In this document: in pieces, positions 17,028-25,849 of the stretch
How the letters are laid out: every line of letters starts with the position of its first letter
Numbering within the stretch: the stretch's first letter is position 1
DNA from: Nostoc sp. FACHB-973
Lineage (GTDB): Bacteria > Cyanobacteriota > Cyanobacteriia > Cyanobacteriales > Nostocaceae
DNA length: 47,659 nucleotides
Assembly (NCBI RefSeq): GCF_014698115.1
Contig: NZ_JACJSJ010000064.1
Location: 1 to 47,659 of the forward strand
Reading direction: 5' to 3'
Program-made: the position numbers and the translations under genes
The notes under the pieces: generated by a model
Told to the model about the DNA's origin: nothing
Seen by the model: the letters and a program-made list of their open reading frames with translations, nothing else
Databases searched by the model: none

Positions 17028-17534
17028 ATGGCTGTAAATGATGATGTCAAGTTAGGCACAAATGTCAAAATTTTTCATCCCCATCTCGTCAACCTCTACG
17101 GTTGCGTTATTGGGGATGATACGAAAATCGGTACATTTGTCGAAATTCAGAAAGATGTCACGGTAGGAAATCGGTGTAAAATTTCATCCCACAGTTTTCT
17201 GTGTGAAGGCGTTGTCCTAGAAGATGAAGTGTTTATTGGTCATGGAGTCATGTTTACTAATGACCTTTATCCTCGTGCAACCAATGAAGATGGCAGTTTA
17301 AAAACTGATGATGACTGGTATACAATCAAGACTCTAGTAAAACGCTGTGCATCTATTGGTAGTAATGCTACCATCCTGCCGGGGGTAACTATTGGTGAAA
17401 AAGCCATCATCGGTTCTGGAGCAACAGTAACTCACGATGTTCCTGATTATGCAATTGTAGTTGGAGTCCCCGCCCGTGTCATAGGGGATGTCCGCGAGCG
17501 CCAAAATTTGCAAATGTCAGCTAGTAGTTTGTGA
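17028..17534 (+). CDS. Hexapeptide-repeat acyltransferase (WbpD/WlbB-like)
   Basis: A 168-residue left-handed beta-helix enzyme of the LbetaH superfamily. Hexapeptide repeats are seen throughout (VIGDDTKIGTFVEI, KISSHSFLCEGVVLEDEVFIGHGVMF, then ASIGSNATILPGVTIGEKAIIGSGATVTHDVPD; written as motifs). The loop FTNDLYPRATNEDGSLKTD separates two repeat blocks, as in the sugar N-acetyltransferases WbpD/WlbB, which acetylate 3-amino sugar nucleotides. The neighbouring dehydrogenase and aminotransferase match WbpB and WbpE of the same pathway (UDP-diacetamido uronic acids), which supports an N-acetyltransferase acting on an amino sugar nucleotide. It follows the Wzt-like gene by 19 bases. The exact sugar is inference. 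Confidence 0.85.
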   Translation: MAVNDDVKLGTNVKIFHPHLVNLYGCVIGDDTKIGTFVEIQKDVTVGNRCKISSHSFLCEGVVLEDEVFIGHGVMFTNDLYPRATNEDGSLKTDDDWYTIKTLVKRCASIGSNATILPGVTIGEKAIIGSGATVTHDVPDYAIVVGVPARVIGDVRERQNLQMSASSL

Positions 17535-17625
17535 GATGCTTGTGTGCTGTTTGAACTTGGTGAATTCTAAAACCTTCTAAAGATAAAGCTTTTTTAGATC
17601 AAATAGCAAATAACTTGCGATCCAG

Positions 17626-17660
17626 CTATCAACTATTGCTGCTCTGGCAATAGTTGATAG
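17626..17660 (+). terminator. Perfect 14-bp stem-loop between two operon genes
   Basis: CTATCAACTATTGC (17626-17639) and GCAATAGTTGATAG (17647-17660) form a perfect 14-bp stem with a seven-base loop, extended by wobble pairs. It lies 90 bases after the acyltransferase stop and 40 before the next ATG. It could terminate the upstream operon, act as an attenuator, or protect the upstream mRNA. There is no T run, only TTACTAAAAA after it. Confidence 0.6.
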
Positions 17661-17703
17661 TTACTAAAAAATAAATTTTGATTAGTTAAAAACAACAGGA
17701 AAC

Positions 17704-18732
17704 ATGATTAATATTGGTGTCATTGGCTATGGTTATTGGGGACCAAATCTAGTCAGAAATTTTGTCGAAATGCCAGGAGTTGAGGTAAGAACAGTCAGCG
17801 ATTTTAAACCAGAACTATTGACAAAAGTGCAAGCTAGGTATCCCGCTATTCAAATTACTCAAGATTGTCAAGATATATTTACAGACCCTAAGATTGATGC
17901 TGTAGCGATCGCCACACCAGTTTCAACTCACTTTCAATTAGCTTTAGCTGCATTGCAAGCTGGTAAGCATGTGTTGGTAGAGAAGCCCATGACAACTACC
18001 TCCGAACAGGCAATCCGGCTGATTGAAGAAGCTGAAAAACGCAACCTAGTGTTAATGGTTGATCATACCTTTGTTTACACCGGTGCTGTACGCAAAATGC
18101 ACGATTTGATCGCCACTAATTCACTGGGTGATATTTACTACTATGATTCTGTACGGGTTAACCTGGGACTTTTTCAGCATGATGTGAATGTCGTCTGGGA
18201 TTTGGCAGTTCATGACCTATCGATTATGAACTACGTATTGCCATCCCAGCCTTATGCTGTTTCGGCTACAGGTATCAGCCATGTTCCTGGAGAACCAGAA
18301 AATCTTGCCTACTTGACCTTATTCTTTGAAAAGAATCTCATCGCTCACATCAACGTCAATTGGTTGGCGCCAGTGAAAATCCGCCGCACATTGATTGGTG
18401 GTAGTCAACGGATGATTGTTTACGATGACTTAGAGCCAAGTGAAAAACTGAAGATTTACGACAAGGGTATTACAGTCAATGGCAACTCTGAAAGCGTCTA
18501 CCAAATGATGATTGGTTATCGCACAGGAGATATGTGGTCACCCAAGTTGGATATGACAGAGGCATTGAAAACAGAAGGATTACACTTCATTAATTGTATT
18601 GAAAAAGGCGATCGCCCACTGACCGACGGAGAAGCAGGACTGCGAGTAGTCAGAATTCTCGAAGCTGCAACCCAGTCTCTGAAAAAGCAAGGCCAATTAA
18701 TTGAACTGAATACAGCAGGGGTAACAGCATGA
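17704..18732 (+). CDS. Gfo/Idh/MocA-family sugar nucleotide dehydrogenase (WbpB-like)
   Basis: A 342-residue NAD(P)-dependent oxidoreductase. The N-terminal Rossmann fold starts with INIGVIGYGYWGPNLVRNF, whose G-x-G-x2-G binds the dinucleotide. EKPMTTT at about 98-104 carries the catalytic-lysine EKP motif of the family. The C-terminal beta-sheet domain includes VWDLAVHDLSIMNYVLP with the family's aspartate/histidine region. Such enzymes oxidise the sugar nucleotide at C3 before amination; WbpB does this on UDP-GlcNAcA. The overlap ATGA (18729-18732) with the aminotransferase gene argues for coupled translation and a shared pathway. A hairpin precedes the gene, so transcription may restart here. 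Confidence 0.92.
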   Translation: MINIGVIGYGYWGPNLVRNFVEMPGVEVRTVSDFKPELLTKVQARYPAIQITQDCQDIFTDPKIDAVAIATPVSTHFQLALAALQAGKHVLVEKPMTTTSEQAIRLIEEAEKRNLVLMVDHTFVYTGAVRKMHDLIATNSLGDIYYYDSVRVNLGLFQHDVNVVWDLAVHDLSIMNYVLPSQPYAVSATGISHVPGEPENLAYLTLFFEKNLIAHINVNWLAPVKIRRTLIGGSQRMIVYDDLEPSEKLKIYDKGITVNGNSESVYQMMIGYRTGDMWSPKLDMTEALKTEGLHFINCIEKGDRPLTDGEAGLRVVRILEAATQSLKKQGQLIELNTAGVTA

Positions 18733-19823
18733 TTCCATTTGTAGACCTAAAAACTCAGTACTTAAGTATTAAAGACGAAATCGATACCGCCGTCTTGAAA
18801 GTACTTGAAAGTACGCAATTCGTCTTAGGTAATGAAGTCAAAGCTTTAGAACAAGAGTTTGCAGATTACTGCAATGCAGATTATGGTATTGCTGTCAATA
18901 CAGGTACTAGTGCCCTGCATCTAGCATTACTAGCAGCAGGCATCGGTGCTGGTGACGAAGTAATTACGGTACCTTTCACCTTTGTGGCGACCACAGCAGC
19001 AATTTGTTACACCGGAGCCACACCAGTTTTCGTAGATATCGATCCTGTTTCCTACACCATCGATGTCAGCCAAATTGAAAAAGCGATCACTGAACGCACC
19101 AAAGCTATCCTACCCGTGCATTTGTACGGTCAACCAGCAGACATGGAGCCAATTTTGGAAATTGCCCGTCGTCATGGTTTGGTGGTGATAGAAGATGCAG
19201 CCCAAGCTCACGGGGCTGAGTACAAAGGGCAACGGGTTGGTAGTATTGGGGATTTCGGTTGTTTTAGTTTTTACCCTGGGAAAAATTTAGGGGCTTACGG
19301 AGAGGGAGGCATGGTAGTCACCAAAAATCCCGAATATGCCCGCACTATGGGAATGCTGCGCGACTGGGGTCAAGAACGCAGGTATCACCATATTCTCAAA
19401 GGTTACAACTATCGCATGGATGGCATCCAGGGAGCGATATTACGGGTGAAGTTACGCTACATCGAAGCCTGGACAGAAGCCAGAATAAGCCACGCAGCAC
19501 AATACGACAAACTCTTGGCAGACTCTGGTGTTAGTACGCCGACTGTGATGCCCTACAGCCGTCACGTTTACCATGTCTACGCAGTGCGATCGCCAGAGCG
19601 AGATGCCCTGCAACAAAGCCTGCAAGAGATGGAAATTCAAACAGGCATTCATTACCCAATTCCAGTTCATCTCCAGCCAGCATATGCTGAATTCGGTTAT
19701 AAAGCTGGAGATTTTCCGCACTCAGAAGCAGCATCTAAGGAAGTGTTATCTCTACCGATGTATGCAGAACTAACCACAGAGTCACAAACTCAGGTTGCCA
19801 AGGCGGTAATTAGCTTAACATAA
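18729..19823 (+). CDS. DegT/DnrJ/EryC1/StrS-family sugar aminotransferase (first copy, WbpE-like)
   Basis: A 364-residue PLP-dependent enzyme that aminates keto-sugar nucleotides, typically using glutamate. Family features: IPFVDLKTQYLSIKDEI at the start, NTGTSALHLALLAAGI (substrate loop), DEVITVPFTFVATTAAI, VIEDAAQAHGAEY with the PLP-contacting aspartate, and FGCFSFYPGKNLGAYGEGG, where K185 is the PLP lysine. The end (HYPIPVHLQPAY) is typical. It overlaps the dehydrogenase gene by four bases, matching the dehydrogenase/aminotransferase pair WbpB/WbpE in which the dehydrogenase's NADH is recycled. Sugar and position are inferred, not seen. Confidence 0.94.
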   Translation: MIPFVDLKTQYLSIKDEIDTAVLKVLESTQFVLGNEVKALEQEFADYCNADYGIAVNTGTSALHLALLAAGIGAGDEVITVPFTFVATTAAICYTGATPVFVDIDPVSYTIDVSQIEKAITERTKAILPVHLYGQPADMEPILEIARRHGLVVIEDAAQAHGAEYKGQRVGSIGDFGCFSFYPGKNLGAYGEGGMVVTKNPEYARTMGMLRDWGQERRYHHILKGYNYRMDGIQGAILRVKLRYIEAWTEARISHAAQYDKLLADSGVSTPTVMPYSRHVYHVYAVRSPERDALQQSLQEMEIQTGIHYPIPVHLQPAYAEFGYKAGDFPHSEAASKEVLSLPMYAELTTESQTQVAKAVISLT

Positions 19824-19835
19824 CCCAGGAGTTCA

Positions 19836-20534
19836 ATGTCCGATCCAGGTAAAACTAAGATAGTCACAGCTGTCCACGGCTTACAAGCACAAAAGCTAGA
19901 CCCTGACTTTGAAATTGAACTAGCAGAATATTTACGTACTCAGTACGAACAAAAACCATTAATCGAATTATACGCTCGTTTTGTTACAAGTGATGGCGAC
20001 TTTGATGGGCTAATGCGCCGAGCTATTTGGCGGGCAGTAGCACGCAAATTGGGTCATAACGTTCGCATTGGCAATGGTGTAGGCTTTAAACATCTCGAAA
20101 CCTTTGAGATTGGGAACCAGGTATTTATTGGTTCCCAAAGCTATATTCAGGGAAGATTCGATGGTACTTGCATTATTGGTAACCACGTTTGGATTGGTCC
20201 ACAGAGTTACTTTGATGCTCGTGATTTGATTATCGAAGATTATGTGGGATGGGGACCAGGTGCAAAAGTACTAGGTTCAGCACACACTGGCTTGCCGATT
20301 GATGTTCCCATCATCCAAACCGATTTAGAAATTAAATCGGTAAAAGTGGAAACAGGAGCCGATATTGGCATGAATGCGGTAATTCTACCAGGAGTCACCA
20401 TTGGCAAAGGCAGCATCGTTGGTGCTGGGGCAGTTGTCACTAAAGATGTACCGCCATTTGCGATCGTTGCTGGTGTCCCCGCTAAATTTTTACGCTGGCG
20501 GGAAGGATATGAACCATCGGAGAATACAAAATAA
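19836..20534 (+). CDS. Second hexapeptide-repeat acyltransferase
   Basis: A 232-residue left-handed beta-helix protein. Residues about 1-65 form a helical head (YLRTQYEQKPLIELYARF), followed by beta-helix repeats from about 68 (VRIGNGVGFKHLETFEIGNQVFIG), an interruption with HTGLPIDVPIIQTD (the conserved histidine-containing loop near 148), and a final GADIGMNAVILPGVTIGKGSIVGAGAVVTKDVP block (key repeats about 180-212). It resembles maltose/galactoside O-acetyltransferases and polysaccharide O-acetyltransferases. AGGAG lies 6 bases before the ATG. It is sandwiched between the aminotransferase and epimerase genes with 12- and 2-base gaps, so is surely in the operon. Whether it acylates N or O is open. 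Confidence 0.85.
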   Translation: MSDPGKTKIVTAVHGLQAQKLDPDFEIELAEYLRTQYEQKPLIELYARFVTSDGDFDGLMRRAIWRAVARKLGHNVRIGNGVGFKHLETFEIGNQVFIGSQSYIQGRFDGTCIIGNHVWIGPQSYFDARDLIIEDYVGWGPGAKVLGSAHTGLPIDVPIIQTDLEIKSVKVETGADIGMNAVILPGVTIGKGSIVGAGAVVTKDVPPFAIVAGVPAKFLRWREGYEPSENTK

Positions 20535-20536
20535 AT

Positions 20537-21556
20537 ATGCAAAATAAGCGAATTTTAATCACAGGTGGTGCAGGCTTCATCGGCTCTGAACTAGCACATC
20601 AAATAATAGCTAAAACAACAAACCAGGTTGTGGTTGTTGATAATTTGGTTAATGGACAACAAAAGAACCTAGAAAATTTACCTAGCGATCGCTTTGAATT
20701 AGTTGTGGCAGACATTCGAGATAGCGATCGCATGGCTAAATTAATGTCGGGTGTAGATATCGTCTTTCATCTAGCCTGCTTGGGTGTCCGACATTCCATC
20801 CACTCGCCATTTGAAAATCATGAAGTTAATGCTACAGCAACTCTCCAGCTATTAAGCGCAGCGAGAGCAGCAGGAGTAAGCCGGTTTGTGTATGTCTCAA
20901 GTTCTGAAGTTTATGGTACTGCCCGTTGGGTACCAATGACAGAAGAACACCCAACTTTTCCCATGACAGTCTATGGTGGTTCTAAGTTAGCCGGAGAATG
21001 TTATACTAGGGCATTCTACGAAACATATAGCTACCCAACTGTTGTAGTACGTCCTTTCAACGCCTATGGCCCCCGTTGTCACCATGAAGGAGATAGCGGA
21101 GAAGTCATACCCAAGTTTTTACTGCGTAGCATGGCTGGCAAGCCAATGGTAATTTTTGGTGATGGTAGCCAGACTAGAGACTTCACTTATGTTGGCGATA
21201 CGGCTAGGGGGATTATGTTGGCAGGATTTACAGACTCTGCCATCGGACAAACAATTAATTTGGGCAGTGGCTTTGAAATTGCCATTAATGATTTGGCTCA
21301 GGAAATAGCATCAATAGTAGAACGAGCAGACACGGGCGTGATTCATGATGAATCTCGTCCTGGTGATGTATTGCGTTTGTATGCTGAAACTACAAAAGCA
21401 TACAAACTGTTGGGATTCAAACCGGAAGTATCACTGCACGAAGGTTTGATCAAACTGAGAGATTGGTATTTGAGTTTTGGGAAATCTCCAGAAGTCCTAC
21501 TAGAAAATGAAATTGTACGCAACTGGGATGTAGGGAGGAGCAAACAGCGTGTCTGA
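20537..21556 (+). CDS. NAD-dependent epimerase/dehydratase (extended SDR)
   Basis: A 339-residue sugar nucleotide-modifying enzyme. The start RILITGGAGFIGSELAHQ holds the G-x2-G-x2-G NAD site. VFHLACLGVRHSIHSPFENHEVNA (about 77-100; key H-L-A and N-A-T) is followed by YVSSSEVYG and the catalytic Y146-x3-K150 pair in VYGGSKLAGE. RPFNAYGPRCHHEGDSGEVIPKF and FGDGSQTRDFTYVGDTA are typical of the UDP-glucose epimerase/dTDP-glucose dehydratase group. It overlaps the following aminotransferase by eight bases. Most likely it makes the keto-sugar that the second aminotransferase uses (a 4,6-dehydratase) or epimerises it; sequence by eye does not decide. Confidence 0.92.
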   Translation: MQNKRILITGGAGFIGSELAHQIIAKTTNQVVVVDNLVNGQQKNLENLPSDRFELVVADIRDSDRMAKLMSGVDIVFHLACLGVRHSIHSPFENHEVNATATLQLLSAARAAGVSRFVYVSSSEVYGTARWVPMTEEHPTFPMTVYGGSKLAGECYTRAFYETYSYPTVVVRPFNAYGPRCHHEGDSGEVIPKFLLRSMAGKPMVIFGDGSQTRDFTYVGDTARGIMLAGFTDSAIGQTINLGSGFEIAINDLAQEIASIVERADTGVIHDESRPGDVLRLYAETTKAYKLLGFKPEVSLHEGLIKLRDWYLSFGKSPEVLLENEIVRNWDVGRSKQRV

Positions 21557-22751
21557 AGTCAAATCTTTGATCCCGATCGCTAAACCTTGGATGGGCGAAG
21601 CCGAGGCTGAAGCAGCTAAACGTGCGATTATGTCTGGCTGGGTAACACAAGGACCAGAAGTCGCCGCCTTTGAACAAGAATTTGCCGCTTACGTAGGAGG
21701 AAACTACGCTTGTGCTGTATCCAATTGTACTACTGCATTGCATTTAGCGCTGTTAGCTGTAGGTGTGCAACCTGGGGATGAAGTGATTAGTGTCAGCCAT
21801 TCTTATATTGCCACTGCCAACAGTATTCGCTACTGCGGCGGAATACCAGTGTTTGTGGATATTGAACCACAGACATATAACATCAACCCGATGTTAATTG
21901 AAGATGTGATTAGCGATCGCACCCGTGCCATTCTGATTGTCCATCAGATCGGGATGCCTTGCGACCTCAAAGCCATCCTGGATATTGCCCACCGCTACGA
22001 GTTGCCAGTAATTGAAGATGCAGCTTGTGCGATCGGTAGTGAAATTCTCTGGGATGGGCAATGGGAGAAAATTGGCAAGCCGCATGGCGATATCGCCTGC
22101 TTTTCTTTTCACCCCCGCAAAGTAATCACCACTGGTGACGGTGGGATGCTAACTACAAATAATCCCGAATGGGACAAACAGTTTCGCCTCTGGCGGCAAC
22201 ATGGGATGAGCGTCCCCGATACTGTACGCCACGGTGCAAAACAAGTGATATTTGAGTCATATCCCATGCTGGGTTACAACTACCGCATGACTGATATTCA
22301 AGCAGCAGTAGGGCGAGAACAACTCAAACGGCTTCCAGAGATTGTGGAACGCCGGCGTTATTTGGCACAGCAATATCAGGAAAAGCTAGCACATATACCG
22401 GGATTAAAGTTACCCACCGAGCCAAACTGGGCAAAGAGTAACTGGCAAAGTTTTTGTGTCAGGCTCACAGAGAAATGCGATCAGCTACAAGTGATGCAGG
22501 CAATGTTAGATGCTGGCATTGCTACGCGACGTGGGATTATGTGCGCTCACCGTGAAAGTGCTTATCAAACTGAAGCTTGGTCATGTGGAGTTGAGCCGAA
22601 AGCTTGTGAATGTGAAGTTGGAAAGTGCGATCGCCTTTCTGAGAGCGAGCAAGCACAAGATCATACAGTCCTGCTACCCCTGTTTCATCAGATGACTCAG
22701 CAGGAACAGGACTATGTGGTGGAAGTTTTGAAAATCGCTTGTCAGGTTTAG
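21549..22751 (+). CDS. DegT/DnrJ/EryC1/StrS-family sugar aminotransferase (second copy)
   Basis: A 400-residue PLP enzyme, distinct from the first copy. Visible are AKPWMGEAEAEAAKRAI at the start, SNCTTALHLALLAVGV, DEVISVSHSYIATANSI, VIEDAACAIGSE and DIACFSFHPRKVITTGDGG, in which K191 binds PLP. The SFHPRKVITTGDGG variant is typical of the perosamine/4-amino-sugar group, from recall. The start is GTG 21549, with GGAGGAG (21534-21540) eight bases before and an eight-base overlap with the epimerase. Near residues 343-372 it has an unusual cysteine cluster (SCGVEPKACECEVGKCDR) that overlaps a GCGATCGC repeat. It is the last gene before the 1007-residue protein. Confidence 0.92.
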   Translation: MSEVKSLIPIAKPWMGEAEAEAAKRAIMSGWVTQGPEVAAFEQEFAAYVGGNYACAVSNCTTALHLALLAVGVQPGDEVISVSHSYIATANSIRYCGGIPVFVDIEPQTYNINPMLIEDVISDRTRAILIVHQIGMPCDLKAILDIAHRYELPVIEDAACAIGSEILWDGQWEKIGKPHGDIACFSFHPRKVITTGDGGMLTTNNPEWDKQFRLWRQHGMSVPDTVRHGAKQVIFESYPMLGYNYRMTDIQAAVGREQLKRLPEIVERRRYLAQQYQEKLAHIPGLKLPTEPNWAKSNWQSFCVRLTEKCDQLQVMQAMLDAGIATRRGIMCAHRESAYQTEAWSCGVEPKACECEVGKCDRLSESEQAQDHTVLLPLFHQMTQQEQDYVVEVLKIACQV

Positions 22752-22802
22752 GGAAGTTACTTTTTATCACCCCTAGTAATCATAACTTTATGGCAAACAA
22801 CT

Positions 22803-24062
22803 ATGGCTAACCTCTTTAGCAATGAAGTTCCGAGCATTGGAAATTACACTGATAGCGTTCCCTACGAATTAGGCCTGAAATTCCGCAGCGCCGAAGGTGG
22901 ACAGATTTTGGCCGTTCGCTTCTGGAAAGCCCCTAGCGAGACAGGAACTCATGTTGGCAAGATATGGACAGAAACGGGAACTCTTTTAGCAAGCGCTACT
23001 TTTACTAACGAGACGGCTTCTGGCTGGCAGCAGCAGACTCTGAACACGCCAGTTAACATTCAAGCTAATACCACTTATGTGGTCTCTGTCAACGTAAATG
23101 CCTACTACGTCGCTACTTACGATGATCTAGGCAGTTCCATCGTCAATGGGGATCTTAGCTCAGTGGCAGACGGGAGCAATGGGGTGTTTAATGTGACTCC
23201 AGGAGCCTTCCCAACAGGTTCTTACCGCAACACTAACTATTTTCGTGACATCGACTTTGTAGCTGTTCCCCTGCCTACGATTACAAAAATCGGCGGCGAT
23301 AATCAGACTGGTGTAGGCGCAACTCCCTTACCCAACCCCTTGGTTGTTCAAGTCAAAGACGCTGCTGGCAATCCTCAGTCAGGAGTCACAGTGAATTTTG
23401 CCGTTACTGGTGGTGGAGGGTCGGTGTCGCCTGCTAGTGCAGTAACTGGTACTAATGGACAGGCTAGTACCGCCTTAACCCTTGGGGCTAACCCTGGTGC
23501 GACAACTTTTATCACCAATACTGTGAGTGCCACCGCCCAAGAAGTAGGTAGCGTTATCTTCTCTGCTACTACCAGTCCTTCGGGAACCAGCCAAACAATC
23601 TTGACCACTCAAGTCCCCAGCTTTCCAAATTCTACCGATAACGTCCCCTATGAATTAGGCTTGAAATTCCGCAGTAGTAGAGGCGGACAGGTTGCCGCCA
23701 TTCGCTTCTGGAAAGCCGCTAGCGAGACAGGAACTCATATTGGCAAAATCTGGACGGCAGCGGGAACTCTTTTAGCAAGCGTCACTTTTACTAACGAGAC
23801 GGCTTCTGGCTGGCAGGAGCAGCTTCTAGAAACGCCAATAAATATTCAAGGCAATTCGATTTATGTGGTCTCTGTCAACGTCAACGCCTATTACGTCACC
23901 ACTAATGATGAACTGGTCAACCCTATAGTTAATGGGGATCTTAGCTCAATAGCGGACGGCAATAATGGGGTATTTAATGTAAATCCAAATTCTTTCCCAG
24001 CCGCTTCTTTCCGTAATGCCAACTATTATCGTGACATTGCCTTTGTCGTTGGCAGCAGCTTG
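22803..24062 (+). repeat. Internal duplication of a DUF4082 plus Ig-like unit
   Basis: The first about 260 codons of the 1007-residue protein are repeated as its next about 255 codons. DNA similarity is strongest in the DUF4082 part, for example around 22990-23040 and 23770-23820, where CTTTTAGCAAGCG and ACTAACGAGACGGCTTCTGG are identical. High DNA identity in places indicates a fairly recent duplication or gene conversion. Confidence 0.8.
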
Positions 24063-25826
24063 ATTAAAGTCAGTGGAGACAATCAGAGTGGGGCAACGGG
24101 AGCAGCTCTAACCAACCCCCTAGTTGTGCGAGTTGTAAACGCTCAAAACAATCCTCAATCAGGGGTCACAGTAAACTTTGATATTATCAGTGGTGGCGGA
24201 TCAGTGTCGCCTGCCAGTGTAGTAACTGATGGTAGTGGTCAAGCAAGTACAACTTTGACACTGGGACAGGCTCCTAGCGCACCTGGAGCGGTGATCGTAA
24301 GCGCCATAGCACCAGGCATAGGCAGTACCACCTTCTCGGCTACAGCAATTCCGGCGAACCCGAATCCCGTCTATTTGGAAAATCTCAATCCAGGCACGAC
24401 TAACTGGAAGCTTAACAACCGGGGTAATGGCGAGATCGCTGGTTATGCCTCGGTTACCAGTGTCAATAAAGGAGAATCGCTGGATATTAAGGTTTCTCTT
24501 GGGCAGGCTGGACAGTATACCATCGATGTATACCGCTTGGGCTACTATGGGGGTACAGGGGGAAGGCTGATTGCAAGCAGCGGTTTGCTCAATGGCACGA
24601 CCCAACCCGCCTGTACTGTAGACCCTGATACCCGCCTAGTGGAGTGCAACTGGACAACTTCCTACGTCTTGCAAGTAGGCAATAACTGGACTAGTGGTAT
24701 TTATGTAGCCAAGCTAACTGACCAAGCAACTGCCGTAGTAGCCCATGTGTGGTTTGTCGTCCGGGATGATAGCAGCACTGCTGATATTTTATTCAATAGT
24801 GCGGTTTCTACTGTCCTCGCCTATAGCTCAACGGGGGGTTACAGCTTGTACAGTTCTAATAGCATTGGTGGTGAACGGGCTTTCAAGGTTTCCTACGACC
24901 GGCCTTTCGCCCAGGCAACTTATCAAAACTCCAACGAGGCCGACACACCTCTGCGATGGGAATACAACATGGTGCGGTGGCTAGAATCTCTAGCTTACGA
25001 TGTTACCTACACCGACAGTATGCAGATTCACACCAACGGACAAAAATTACTCAATCACAAAGTATTCTTGTCTGTAGGTCACGATGAGTACTGGTCTAAA
25101 GAAATGCGCGATCATATCGAGGCTGCCCGCGATGGCGGAATTAATTTAGGATTTTTCTCTGCCAATACTGGTTATTGGCGAGTGAGGTTTGAAAATTCTA
25201 CTCTTGCTGCCGGACAAGTGAAGCCCAACCGGGTGATGGCGTGCTACAAACCAGATTGGACATTAGATCCAGTAGCCCAGCAGCAGGGACCATCAGCAGC
25301 CACTAATAAATTCCGCAGCGTTCAGAACCAGCGGCCGGAAAATTCTTTGTTAGGAGTCATGTATGGTAGTGACCTAGATACCTACGGTGGTTTTAATTTT
25401 GTCGTTGCCAACGCTAGCGATCCTTACTACGCCAACACAGGACTCAAGAATGGAGATCAGCTGGCTATGTTAGTAGGTTATGAATGGGATTTTATCGTTA
25501 ATAATGGGTCTACTCCTCCCGGACTGGTCATGTTGTCTCAGTCGCCAGTGACACCCGCTAATGTGTTGCCAAACTTCGACGAACCAGTTGGAGAAAGAGC
25601 ACTCCCTGCCAACCAGGATTTTACCAAATCCCATTCAGCCCGCTATACAGCTGGTAGCGGAGCTAAAGTTTTTGCTTCCGGCTCCATTCAGTGGGCATGG
25701 GGGTTAGATAGTGACGGCGTTAGCCCATTTCGGGAAGATATTCGCGCCAAGCAAATAACCGTCAATATCCTAGCAGATATGGGCGCTAAACCCCAAGCCC
25801 CAAATGCAAGCTTGATTGTTCCTTAA
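22803..25826 (+). CDS. Two DUF4082 plus two Ig-like domains and a dimethylformamidase-beta-like C-terminus
   Basis: A 1007-residue multidomain protein. Residues about 1-157 and 262-415 are two closely similar DUF4082 domains (both contain VPYELGLKFRS, GTH-GKIWT and VVSVNVNAYYV). Each is followed by a bacterial Ig-like domain of the Big_1 type (about 158-260 and 417-515; PQSGVTVNF and GGGSVSPAS motifs). Residues about 520-1007 resemble the C-terminal part of N,N-dimethylformamidase large subunit and related proteins (VYRLGYYGGTGGR, FLSVGHDEYWSKEMRDHIE, GFFSANTGYWRVRFE). No signal peptide or membrane helix is visible and no upstream in-frame start adds one. The domains look extracellular, so export may be unusual. 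Role in the polysaccharide locus is unknown; binding or modifying the glycan is a guess. Confidence 0.82.
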   Translation: MANLFSNEVPSIGNYTDSVPYELGLKFRSAEGGQILAVRFWKAPSETGTHVGKIWTETGTLLASATFTNETASGWQQQTLNTPVNIQANTTYVVSVNVNAYYVATYDDLGSSIVNGDLSSVADGSNGVFNVTPGAFPTGSYRNTNYFRDIDFVAVPLPTITKIGGDNQTGVGATPLPNPLVVQVKDAAGNPQSGVTVNFAVTGGGGSVSPASAVTGTNGQASTALTLGANPGATTFITNTVSATAQEVGSVIFSATTSPSGTSQTILTTQVPSFPNSTDNVPYELGLKFRSSRGGQVAAIRFWKAASETGTHIGKIWTAAGTLLASVTFTNETASGWQEQLLETPINIQGNSIYVVSVNVNAYYVTTNDELVNPIVNGDLSSIADGNNGVFNVNPNSFPAASFRNANYYRDIAFVVGSSLIKVSGDNQSGATGAALTNPLVVRVVNAQNNPQSGVTVNFDIISGGGSVSPASVVTDGSGQASTTLTLGQAPSAPGAVIVSAIAPGIGSTTFSATAIPANPNPVYLENLNPGTTNWKLNNRGNGEIAGYASVTSVNKGESLDIKVSLGQAGQYTIDVYRLGYYGGTGGRLIASSGLLNGTTQPACTVDPDTRLVECNWTTSYVLQVGNNWTSGIYVAKLTDQATAVVAHVWFVVRDDSSTADILFNSAVSTVLAYSSTGGYSLYSSNSIGGERAFKVSYDRPFAQATYQNSNEADTPLRWEYNMVRWLESLAYDVTYTDSMQIHTNGQKLLNHKVFLSVGHDEYWSKEMRDHIEAARDGGINLGFFSANTGYWRVRFENSTLAAGQVKPNRVMACYKPDWTLDPVAQQQGPSAATNKFRSVQNQRPENSLLGVMYGSDLDTYGGFNFVVANASDPYYANTGLKNGDQLAMLVGYEWDFIVNNGSTPPGLVMLSQSPVTPANVLPNFDEPVGERALPANQDFTKSHSARYTAGSGAKVFASGSIQWAWGLDSDGVSPFREDIRAKQITVNILADMGAKPQAPNASLIVP

Positions 25827-25849
25827 AGCACCCCACAAGGAGTATAGTA

